From an uncultured Methanobrevibacter sp. (GTDB lineage Archaea > Methanobacteriota > Methanobacteria > Methanobacteriales > Methanobacteriaceae), in the NCBI GenBank assembly GCA_900319985.1, contig ONQL01000016.1:1-30334 (forward strand): a DNA stretch of 30,334 bases, written 5' to 3'. A model generated the notes under the pieces. It saw only the letters and a list, made by a program, of their open reading frames with translations, was not told where the DNA came from and did no database searches. This document shows, one piece after another, positions 24,334-30,334 of this stretch. Within the stretch, counting starts at the first letter, position 1; each line of letters opens with the position of its first letter. A program made the translations under genes and the position numbers.

Positions 24334-25440
24334 ATGGAAAAGAAAAGTAAAGTAATCATTCTTTTATTAGTCGTTTTAGTCGTAGCGGGGGTAGCCACTC
24401 ACTTGTTTTTATCTCCTTCGACTGTAGAAAGTAAAGGATCAAAAAATATTACGGATATGATTAACAGATCAGTGGAAATACCTGCTTCCGTAAGCAATGT
24501 TGTGGCTACCAGTCCGCCAATGACAACTGTGTTATATATGATTGCACCGGATAAACTAAAAGCTGTCAACTTTCAATGGACTGATGCTGAGTTAAAATAC
24601 GTACCTAATCAATACCATAATTATCCTGTTGTTGGTGGGTGGTATGGTTCTCAAGATGGAAATTATGAAGAATTTATAGCGTCCGAACCGGATATTGTAA
24701 TTGAATCTATCGATGAGGGTGGTGATGGCGATTTGTCAACTGTTAAAGAACGTCAGAACAAATTTGGTAAAATTCCTGTTGTTGCAGTAAATGATACAAC
24801 AAATATTGAAAAAATTGGTGAGTCAATAACATTTATGGGGGAAGTTGTTGGGGCACAAAACAAAGCGAAAGATCTCAATGACTTTAACAATAAGTATATT
24901 GATATGGTTCATAGTAAATCATCTAAATTATCCGACAACGATAAAAAAACGGTTTATTATGCTCAGGGAGATGATGGTCTTCAAACCAATCCTTCACATT
25001 CAACCCACGGGCAGCTGATTGATTTGGTCGGTGGAAAAAATGTTGCAGATTCTGTCAGTCAGGGAAATACAACCTCGGGTGTTCAAGTTTCAATGGAACA
25101 GGTAATCAGCTGGAATCCAGATAAGATTATCACAACTGACCCTGAATTCTATTCTCATGTTTATAATGATTCCAATTGGGGCAAAATCAATGCGGTCAAA
25201 AATAAAGAAGTTTATCTGTCACCTCAATCTCCATTTAAATGGTTTGATAGGCCGGTTGGGGCAAACATGATTATTGGAGTTCCATGGACTGCAAAAGTAC
25301 TTTATCCTGATGATTATAAGGACATCAACATGAAAGATGCAACCAAAGAGTTTTATTCCAAATTTTATCATATAGATTTGAGTGATCAGGATGCAAAACA
25401 AATTTTATTAGATTCAGGACTTAAAGAATCAGATCTGTAG
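24334..25440 (+). CDS. ABC importer substrate-binding protein, FecB/BtuF-like (metal or metal chelate)
   Basis: This 368-residue protein has an N-terminal uncleaved anchor or signal helix (residues 6-26) and then a PBP2/FecB-type fold. DMINRSVEIPASVSNVVATSPP at the start of the domain is typical of cluster A-II (iron-siderophore, B12, molybdate MolA-like) binding proteins. Further landmarks are EEFIASEPDIVIES, LIDLVGGKNVADS, MEQVISWNPDKIITTD and SPFKWFDRPVGANMIIGVPWTAKVLYPD. The last segment is common in archaeal metal-binding members. It has no lipobox cysteine, so it is probably held by the N-terminal helix, as in many archaea. It is first in an operon with permease, ATPase and an FmdE-family gene. 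Iron chelate, cobalamin and molybdate/tungstate are all possible; the FmdE neighbour favours the last (inference). Confidence 0.85.
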   Translation: MEKKSKVIILLLVVLVVAGVATHLFLSPSTVESKGSKNITDMINRSVEIPASVSNVVATSPPMTTVLYMIAPDKLKAVNFQWTDAELKYVPNQYHNYPVVGGWYGSQDGNYEEFIASEPDIVIESIDEGGDGDLSTVKERQNKFGKIPVVAVNDTTNIEKIGESITFMGEVVGAQNKAKDLNDFNNKYIDMVHSKSSKLSDNDKKTVYYAQGDDGLQTNPSHSTHGQLIDLVGGKNVADSVSQGNTTSGVQVSMEQVISWNPDKIITTDPEFYSHVYNDSNWGKINAVKNKEVYLSPQSPFKWFDRPVGANMIIGVPWTAKVLYPDDYKDINMKDATKEFYSKFYHIDLSDQDAKQILLDSGLKESDL

Positions 25441-25447
25441 TGGTTTT

Positions 25448-26461
25448 ATGGATAAAGAAACAAAAGAGATTATAAGTATTATACTTTTAATCTTTTTTCC
25501 AATAGTTTTGTTTTTCGCTTCATTTTTAATAGGAAGATATCCTATAAGTCCTGTTGATGTAGTTAATACAATTTTGTGCCCAATATTTCCACAATTGGAG
25601 GTTAACTCTACAGTAACAACAATTGTTTATGAAATAAGGCTTCCAAGAATTCTTGGAGCTATTGTTGTCGGGGCATGTCTTGCGATTTCGGGAGCTGCAT
25701 TCCAATCAATATTCAAGAACCCTTTGGTATCCTCAGATTTGCTTGGAGTTTCCAATGGTGCCGGTTTTGGAGCTGCATTGGCCATCCTGTTAAGTGGGGC
25801 AAATATAATCACTCAGATATTCGCATTTATTTTTGGTTTGATTTCTGTTGCAACTACTTACTTAATATCAAGAACTTATAAGGCCGGCGGAATACTTGTC
25901 TTGGTTTTATCTGGAGTAGCGATATCTGCTTTCTTCAATTCATTGATTTCTGCAATTAAATTTATAGCGGATCCTGATGATAAACTGCCTGAAATCGTAT
26001 ATTGGCTGATGGGTTCTTTGGCTTCCATAAATGCAGACAAATTGCTCATGATTTTAATTCCTGTAATTATAGGCCTTGTAATATTGCTGCTTTTGAGATG
26101 GCACATGAATTTGCTTGCAATGGGCGATGAGGAAGCACAGTCATTGGGCTTGAATCCTTCAAGAGTACGTTTGCTAATTATTGCCGGCTGTACATTGCTG
26201 ACTTCAGCTGCAGTTTCCATAAGCGGAATCGTCGGATGGGTTGGTTTGATTATACCTCATATGGCACGTATGATTGTAGGTCCTGACAATAGAGTGCTTC
26301 TCCCTGCTTCCTTAAGTTTGGGAGCTAGCTTTTTATTGTTGATTGATAATATATCTCGGGCAGTCATAGCTATTGAAATTCCAATAGGTATTTTAACAGC
26401 CATTATCGGTGTTCCAATATTTTTATACTTGCTTAAAAGAGGTTATTCAGAATGGTCGTAG
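25448..26461 (+). CDS. ABC importer permease, FecCD family
   Basis: This 337-residue permease has about ten membrane helices. It contains the FecCD-family signature RLPRILGAIVVGACLAISGAAFQ (about 64-86), KNPLVSSDLLGVSNGAGFGA (about 90-109), and near the C-terminus the coupling-helix region (VSISGIVGWVGLIIPHMARMIVG). The length and motifs match BtuC/FhuB/MolB-type transporters that import large metal complexes or molybdate. The gene starts seven bases after the binding-protein stop with only a weak ribosome site, and its end overlaps the start of the ATPase gene by 10 bases, so the three are one transcription unit. Confidence 0.92.
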   Translation: MDKETKEIISIILLIFFPIVLFFASFLIGRYPISPVDVVNTILCPIFPQLEVNSTVTTIVYEIRLPRILGAIVVGACLAISGAAFQSIFKNPLVSSDLLGVSNGAGFGAALAILLSGANIITQIFAFIFGLISVATTYLISRTYKAGGILVLVLSGVAISAFFNSLISAIKFIADPDDKLPEIVYWLMGSLASINADKLLMILIPVIIGLVILLLLRWHMNLLAMGDEEAQSLGLNPSRVRLLIIAGCTLLTSAAVSISGIVGWVGLIIPHMARMIVGPDNRVLLPASLSLGASFLLLIDNISRAVIAIEIPIGILTAIIGVPIFLYLLKRGYSEWS

Positions 26462-27255
26462 ATACAAAATTGTTCGATGTAAAAAATATTTCCTTTTCAT
26501 ATGAAGATGAAGAAATTTTTTCAGATATCAGCTTTTCCATAAATCGGGGTGATGTCTTATGTATTCTGGGGCCAAACGGTACTGGAAAAACAACATTAAT
26601 CAAATGTCTCAATGGTTTGCATGAGATTCGTTCTGGCGAAATTTTGATTAACGGGGAGAATATGAAAAAACTGTCCTTTAGGGAAATCTCAAGGCATATT
26701 GGTTATATTCCTCAATCTCATGTTCCTTCTTTTCCATTTAAAGTATTTGATGTTGTGTTGATGGGAAGAGCACCATATCTTAATTTGACTGATTCTCCTA
26801 AGGAGGAAGATGTTAAAATAGCTGAAGCTGCCTTAAAAACTTTGGGTATTGAAAATCTAAAGGATAAGGAATATACAAATTTAAGCGGAGGGGAACGTCA
26901 GCTGGTGTTTTTGGCTAGGGTGTTATGTCAAAAACCGGATATATTGATACTTGATGAACCGACTTCTCATCTAGACTTTGGAAATCAAATCAAGCTTCTT
27001 GAAATAATTGACAATTTGTCAAAAAGTGGATTGGCGATTATCATGTCGTCACATTTTCCAGATCATGCATTTTTAAGCTCAACAAAAGTAGCAATCATGA
27101 AAGATAAAAAATTCATAGATTTCGGAGTGCCTGACGATGTTGTCACTGAAGAAAACTTAAAAAAAGCTTATTCGATTGATGTGAGATTGATGGAATTGGA
27201 TGATAAAAGAAAAGTATGTGTACCAATGAAAACAAATTTAAAACTAGATTTATAA
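26452..27255 (+). CDS. ABC importer ATPase, FecE/BtuD type
   Basis: This 267-residue ATPase has the full set of motifs: Walker A GPNGTGKT (40-47), Q-loop Q88 in YIPQSH, signature LSGGERQ (144-150), Walker B ILILDEP (164-170) with D-loop SHLD, and switch H201. It powers import through the preceding FecCD permease. The start is the ATG that overlaps the last codons of the permease by 10 bases, with GAGGTT upstream inside the permease gene. The C-terminal 60 residues are the short regulatory extension usual in this subfamily. Confidence 0.93.
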   Translation: MVVDTKLFDVKNISFSYEDEEIFSDISFSINRGDVLCILGPNGTGKTTLIKCLNGLHEIRSGEILINGENMKKLSFREISRHIGYIPQSHVPSFPFKVFDVVLMGRAPYLNLTDSPKEEDVKIAEAALKTLGIENLKDKEYTNLSGGERQLVFLARVLCQKPDILILDEPTSHLDFGNQIKLLEIIDNLSKSGLAIIMSSHFPDHAFLSSTKVAIMKDKKFIDFGVPDDVVTEENLKKAYSIDVRLMELDDKRKVCVPMKTNLKLDL

Positions 27256-27264
27256 GGTGATATT

Positions 27265-27834
27265 ATGAATGAAAAAGATTATGATGAGCAATTGGCCAAA
27301 GCACGTGATTTTCATGGCCATATCTGTGGAGGAATTGCAATTGGAACAAAGCTTGCAATGTATGGGCTGGAATTGCTTGGAATGCCTTTAAATGAAAGAC
27401 ACAAAAACCTGATAGTATTTCTGGAAATAGACCGGTGCATGTCTGATGCAGTTCAATCCGTAACAGGCTGTTCTATGGGCAAAAGAACATTGAAACAGAT
27501 GTATTATGGTAAATTTGCAGCAACATTTTACAATCAGGACACTGGTGAAGCGTTAAGGATTACAGATGCTGATGCAAATAAGAAATTCAAAGATGAAGAG
27601 ACAAAAGAAGAAATGATTGACCGCTTCAGAAGAACTCCTCCAGAGGAATTGTTCAGTGTTCAAAAAGTAAAAATTGAATTGTCAAGGGGAGACATGCCGG
27701 GTAAACCTTACACAACTGCATTCTGTTCAGTTTGTGGCGAAAAGGTATCTGATGGTCGTCATAAGCTCATTGGTGGAAAACCTGTTTGTAGGTCTTGCGC
27801 TGAAGGTTCATATTACGAAATTATTGATGAATAA
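27265..27834 (+). CDS. FmdE-family protein with C-terminal zinc ribbon
   Basis: This 189-residue protein contains an FmdE domain (about 5-140) with HGHICGG (17-23), EIDRCMSDAVQSVTGCSMGKR (about 54-74) and the expected conserved Cys/His residues (H17, H19, C21, C58, C69). A zinc ribbon follows, with C154/C157 and C175/C178. The family is named for co-purification with molybdenum formylmethanofuran dehydrogenase, but many members are encoded beside metal importers and may handle metal or cofactor delivery. Here it is the fourth gene of the importer operon, with a GGTGAT ribosome site and nine bases after the ATPase stop. That suggests a role linking Mo/W or another metal to a methanogenesis enzyme (inference). 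The annotation as an enzyme subunit is not secure. Confidence 0.85.
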   Translation: MNEKDYDEQLAKARDFHGHICGGIAIGTKLAMYGLELLGMPLNERHKNLIVFLEIDRCMSDAVQSVTGCSMGKRTLKQMYYGKFAATFYNQDTGEALRITDADANKKFKDEETKEEMIDRFRRTPPEELFSVQKVKIELSRGDMPGKPYTTAFCSVCGEKVSDGRHKLIGGKPVCRSCAEGSYYEIIDE

Positions 27835-27863
27835 TATTGCTATTTTTATTCATCATAATTTTT
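27825..27863 (+). terminator. Hairpin terminator containing the FmdE-family stop codon
   Basis: TGATGAATA (27825-27833) pairs with TATTCATCA (27847-27855). The stem can be extended past one bulge, and T-rich DNA follows. The stop TAA (27832-27834) lies at the stem/loop junction. It closes the importer operon. Confidence 0.6.
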
Positions 27864-28040
27864 CTTATTTTAAAGTTTTAATCAAAATTTTTTATTAGAT
27901 TTATTAAATACTAATTTTAATTATTTTATTATATTTATTAACACTTATTAGTTCATTAATTTATTTTTAAATTATTCATTACGATATGTTTATATATTCA
28001 TGTTGATTAATATTTAATTGTATAAAGAGTATGGGTCGTA

Positions 28041-28685
28041 ATGATGGATTTGATTGGGGGGTATTTGTTGATAATGTTGATATTGTTTGAGGGCAATATC
28101 GCATTATTGATGGGAAACAATAAGTTAAACAATTTAAAATTGATTGTAACTTCAATATTCTTTTCTGTTGTAGTATTTATAATATTAAATGTTTCAGTTT
28201 ATTTAAATATTTCCTTGTTGGATTATTTCAGCTACATTTTTTTAATCATTTCGACAATATTATTTTTCATAATATTCTATTTTATTAGAAACAATAACTT
28301 CAAACTTGCATTGTACTCTGTTTTGGCATTGTTTTTCATTTCATTGACATTGCTCTGCTCACAAACAAGTTTGAATCATTTGGAAATGATTTTATATTCT
28401 TTATGCACATTTATTATATTGTTTGTTGTTTATCAGCTTTCAAAGTTATTGCATCATGCAAAGAGGCAATATTCTGCAATAATTGGAGAGTATATGTGCT
28501 TATTTTCAATATTGGTATTGATTTTTGCTTTAACATATAACTCCACTTTAAATCTGGATTATTCAATGTTTAGTCCATTTTTAATTTTAACTCCAACATA
28601 TCAGTTGATTTATGTTGTTATTGCGATTATTGCTGTTTTGATAATTGGTGTGTTCATAAATGATAGTAGAGGAGGAAATTCATGA
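28041..28685 (+). CDS. DUF2162-like polytopic membrane protein
   Basis: This 214-residue, very hydrophobic protein has about seven membrane helices, few charged residues, and a basic loop (KLLHHAKRQYS, about 133-143). Its position directly before a MotA/TolQ/ExbB gene and a DUF2149 gene, and its size, match the DUF2162 putative transporter family of methanogens; the sequence itself has no strong motif I can use. A TATA-like GTTTATATATTC precedes it at 27988-27999. Two ATGs (28041 and 28044) are equally possible starts, and no clear ribosome site is seen. The stop overlaps the next start by four bases. Confidence 0.7.
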   Translation: MMDLIGGYLLIMLILFEGNIALLMGNNKLNNLKLIVTSIFFSVVVFIILNVSVYLNISLLDYFSYIFLIISTILFFIIFYFIRNNNFKLALYSVLALFFISLTLLCSQTSLNHLEMILYSLCTFIILFVVYQLSKLLHHAKRQYSAIIGEYMCLFSILVLIFALTYNSTLNLDYSMFSPFLILTPTYQLIYVVIAIIAVLIIGVFINDSRGGNS

Positions 28686-29323
28686 TAATTCAAGGAACTG
28701 AAACGTTAACTTCACTTATTCATATTCTCTCCGAAAGCCTTTTAACTCCTGTTGTTGTATTGCTTGTAATTTCAATTGTGATTGTTATCTTGTCTTTTGG
28801 AGGTTTAATTAATGAATATATTTCTCGAAAACCAATCAAATCAAACGATTTGGAGGATTTGATAAGAAGAGTTTCGTTTTCAACAAATGTCAATCAGATG
28901 AAAGATGAGATTGCTAATAGTGATTTGTTCGATTATCAAAAGGAGATTTTGACAAGAATTGCAGATAATTATGATATTGGTCCTGAAGCAAGAAAAGCAT
29001 TGGCCAGTGAATTGATATCTGCTCATGAAACTAGATTGATTAAAAAAACTAATAAGACTGATATATTGGTTCGTGTAGGTCCTATTTTGGGTCTTTTGGG
29101 TACATTGATTCCATTGGGTCCTGGACTTGCTGCACTTGGTAGTGGAGATATTGCAACTCTTGCAGAGTCACTGACAATCGCTTTTGATACTACTGTCACC
29201 GGTTTGACTGTAGGTGGACTTTCTTTTTTAATTTCAAAATATAAAAAACAATGGTATGAAAGCGAATTGATTGATGTCGAAACTGTTGCGGAAGCTGTTC
29301 TTGAAACTATAAACAAATGGTGA
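28682..29323 (+). CDS. MotA/TolQ/ExbB-family proton channel protein
   Basis: This 213-residue protein has a first membrane helix at about 21-43, a cytoplasmic helical segment (about 48-120), then VGPILGLLGTLIPLGPGLAAL (about 137-157) and ESLTIAFDTTVTGLTVGGLSFLI (about 167-189). These two carry the family pattern in which a Pro/Gly-rich helix and a T-rich helix line the ion path. In bacteria such proteins form the stator that couples proton flow to work across the envelope. Here it is paired with DUF2149 as the ExbD/TolR-like partner. The GGAGGAAATTC ribosome site lies inside the end of the previous gene (four-base overlap). Confidence 0.9.
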   Translation: MIIQGTETLTSLIHILSESLLTPVVVLLVISIVIVILSFGGLINEYISRKPIKSNDLEDLIRRVSFSTNVNQMKDEIANSDLFDYQKEILTRIADNYDIGPEARKALASELISAHETRLIKKTNKTDILVRVGPILGLLGTLIPLGPGLAALGSGDIATLAESLTIAFDTTVTGLTVGGLSFLISKYKKQWYESELIDVETVAEAVLETINKW

Positions 29324-29327
29324 TTTG

Positions 29328-29627
29328 ATGCTTAGAAAAAGAAGAAGAATTTCGGAATCTGTTGATGATGATCCTATGAGTGGTTTAAATAACCTTTCAG
29401 ATGCCATGCTGGTTCTTGCTTTAGGTTTTTTGATTTTTGCAATAATGGCGCTGTCTGTTAATCCGGAAATGATTACTCAAACTCAAGCAACTAAAGATGT
29501 TTCGACAGCCGATACGTTTTCCCAAAATTACACCAATGCCAGTGGAATAGAGGACAGCGGATACAGTGAAGTTGGAAAGGTATATCAGGATCCGACTACC
29601 GGCGAGCTGGTAATGGTATCGAGTTAA
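29328..29627 (+). CDS. DUF2149 protein, ExbD-like partner of the proton channel
   Basis: This 99-residue protein starts at the ATG at 29328; a TTG one codon earlier is possible but the ATG is better placed after GGTGAT (29319-29324). It has a basic N-terminus (MLRKRRRISESVDDDP), then a single membrane helix (about 26-45) introduced by NLSDAMLVLALGF. Like ExbD, TolR and MotB, it has an acidic residue (D28) at the helix entrance that could take part in proton relay. A short extracytoplasmic tail follows and ends in TTGELVMVSS. The arrangement matches DUF2149 (PF09919), usually found with MotA-like and DUF2162 genes in methanogens. What the pair drives is unknown. Confidence 0.85.
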   Translation: MLRKRRRISESVDDDPMSGLNNLSDAMLVLALGFLIFAIMALSVNPEMITQTQATKDVSTADTFSQNYTNASGIEDSGYSEVGKVYQDPTTGELVMVSS

Positions 29628-29629
29628 CA

Positions 29630-29653
29630 TTTAGGAGTAATTTTGCTCCTAAA
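29630..29653. terminator. Bidirectional hairpin terminator
   Basis: TTTAGGAG (29630-29637) and CTCCTAAA (29646-29653) form a perfect 8-bp stem three bases after the DUF2149 stop and 15 bases from the stop of the converging DUF3795 gene. Pyrimidine-rich DNA follows on the plus strand. Confidence 0.7.
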
Positions 29654-29667
29654 CTATCATTTTCATT

Positions 29668-30069
29668 TTAATCAATTTTAAAACCGCATTCACTGCATGT
29701 TTTGGTTTGGAATTTCACAACCCCTCCACAGTCTGGGCATGACCATCTTTCTCTATCTTGGGCCATCATGCGTCCGATACCAGTGGTTTTAATTCTTTTG
29801 GCGCTTTCAAGTGTGTTCAAATCATGTCTTTTGATATATTTTTTTGAATGTTTTTTCATCAAAGGGCATGGAAACTCACTGCATCTGCCGCAATAGCTGA
29901 AATTCTTTTTATCAAAGCAGGTTTTTATTTTACACTTTAAGCTGGCTTTGCTTTTCCCGTCATTGCTTATTAAACATCCTGCACAAGGATTTTGATATTT
30001 TTCACAGCTAATGCAATTGATTCCGCATGGGGCAAGTAATTTTGAATCAATTTCATTTGGCATTTTCAT
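29668..30069 (-). CDS. DUF3795 cysteine-rich protein with C-terminal zinc ribbon
   Basis: This 133-residue protein has an N-terminal half that shows the DUF3795 pattern: APCGINCISCEKYQNPCAGC (13-32), then KCKIKTCF and YCGRCSEFPCPLM, some ten cysteines likely to bind zinc or an iron-sulfur cluster. Residues about 110-133 add a separate ribbon, CPDCG...CSECG. The strong ribosome site (AGGAGG, on the minus strand near 30079-30084) and the ATG at 30069 are clear; a second Met at residue 3 is less likely. It is transcribed away from rpl15e and toward the DUF2149 gene. The function is unknown. Confidence 0.85.
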   Translation of the reverse strand: MKMPNEIDSKLLAPCGINCISCEKYQNPCAGCLISNDGKSKASLKCKIKTCFDKKNFSYCGRCSEFPCPLMKKHSKKYIKRHDLNTLESAKRIKTTGIGRMMAQDRERWSCPDCGGVVKFQTKTCSECGFKID

Positions 30070-30168
30070 AAGCTACGCCTCCTATTAAAGTCATGTATCT
30101 AATTTTAAAATTTGTTAAATTTAAAAGTTTCTTTAAAGAGTAATTTTTTTCTTGTTTTTTACGATACA

Positions 30169-30249
30169 TTTATAAATACATAAAACAAATATTTGATTAC
30201 TGTTATTTTATAGCAGTGCTAAAATACTTTTTTTGGGGATAAGTTCCCA
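30169..30249 (+). promoter_or_regulatory. rpl15e promoter and structured leader
   Basis: A TATA box (TTTATAAATA, 30169-30178) predicts transcription from about 30197-30202. The roughly 90-base leader begins with a hairpin (30199-30205 with 30211-30217), then a T7 run (30228-30234), then a second hairpin TGGGGA-TAAG-TTCCCA (30234-30249). The first hairpin plus T-run resembles a terminator, so attenuation is possible. Confidence 0.4.
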
Positions 30250-30250
30250 T

Positions 30251-30298
30251 ATGGATGTGGCCCTAGTGGCTGAACAAAAAGGTGTTATTTATGTATAA
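30251..30298 (+). other. Possible 15-codon upstream frame overlapping the rpl15e start
   Basis: An ATG at 30251, about 10 bases after GGGGAT, opens MDVALVAEQKGVIYV and ends with TAA at 30296-30298, overlapping the first codons of rpl15e in another frame. It may be chance, or may couple or control L15e translation. Confidence 0.25.
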
Positions 30299-30334
30299 AT
30301 ATATTAGAGACGCATGGAAAAACCCTGATGAGTC
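30291..30334 (+). CDS. rpl15e: Ribosomal protein L15e, 5' end only
   Basis: The first 14 complete codons read MYKYIRDAWKNPDE, followed by a partial codon (TC) at the window edge. This is the highly conserved N-terminus of archaeal/eukaryotic large-subunit protein L15e. An AGGTG ribosome site (about 30280-30284) precedes the ATG. It anchors the window as archaeal. The rest of the gene lies past the window edge. Confidence 0.9.
   Translation, partial: MYKYIRDAWKNPDE

Noticed and set aside
1..30334. tRNA or rRNA genes
   Set aside because: No cloverleaf-like or rRNA-like GC-rich conserved segment was seen on either strand by eye; a covariance-model search was not possible.

Overview
The window looks like the genome of a gut- or rumen-type methanogenic archaeon of the order Methanobacteriales, most likely the genus Methanobrevibacter. 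The evidence is AT-rich DNA with archaeal TATA-type promoters and T-rich terminators, a 3'-end gene for the archaeal/eukaryotic ribosomal protein L15e, a FmdE-family protein, the methanogen DUF2162/MotA-TolQ-ExbB/DUF2149 gene set, and above all seven large secreted adhesin-like proteins (ALPs) built from parallel beta-helix and Ig-like (Big_1-type) modules. The species cannot be fixed from the sequence alone.

Layout. 1-1032: the terminator of an off-window gene, a 32-residue double zinc-ribbon peptide, a possible 39-residue membrane peptide, and a stand-alone IS630-type helix-turn-helix protein that looks leaderless. 1246-2631: a DHA2-type drug-efflux permease of the major facilitator superfamily. 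2875-5004: a membrane-anchored ALP. 5100-6963: a coupled pair made of a tocopherol-cyclase-like lipocalin protein and a phytol/dolichol-kinase-family membrane protein; the kinase gene is broken by a perfect 47-bp tandem duplication whose removal restores one 232-residue frame. 7090-8243: an operon of 2TM-domain protein, LytTR DNA-binding protein and DUF3021-like membrane protein, a gene order best known from Firmicutes. 8244-9851 (minus strand): an Asn-rich, membrane-anchored, Pmp-like ALP that appears to start at ATT. 10325-23904: five consecutive ALPs. Four of them end in a lysine-rich Ig-like module, and three share an HCHF motif, two of those also with CPHHxH. 24334-27834: a FecBCD-type metal/metal-chelate ABC importer ending in an FmdE-family zinc-ribbon protein. 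28041-29627: DUF2162-like membrane protein, MotA/TolQ/ExbB proton channel and DUF2149. 29668-30069 (minus strand): a DUF3795 cysteine-rich protein. 30291 to the end: the 5' end of rpl15e behind a structured leader.

How it fits together. Most of the window serves the cell surface: ALPs that probably mediate attachment to host, plant fibre or partner microbes, an ExbB/ExbD-like energised membrane module, a metal importer, and a possible isoprenoid-lipid modification pair. Signs of variability are the frameshifting duplication, a 14-nt tandem repeat in one ALP promoter, interchangeable Ig modules with near-identical DNA cores, and non-ATG initiation of two ALPs. Recurring local regulatory features are TAAC-N(0-4)-GTTA dyads near the promoters of three neighbouring ALPs, and hairpin terminators that swallow the stop codon of the gene they end.

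The strongest candidates for something undescribed are the tocopherol-cyclase/phytol-kinase pair with its reversible-looking frameshift, and the ALP subfamily with the HCHF...CPHHxH putative metal site and shared promoter dyad.
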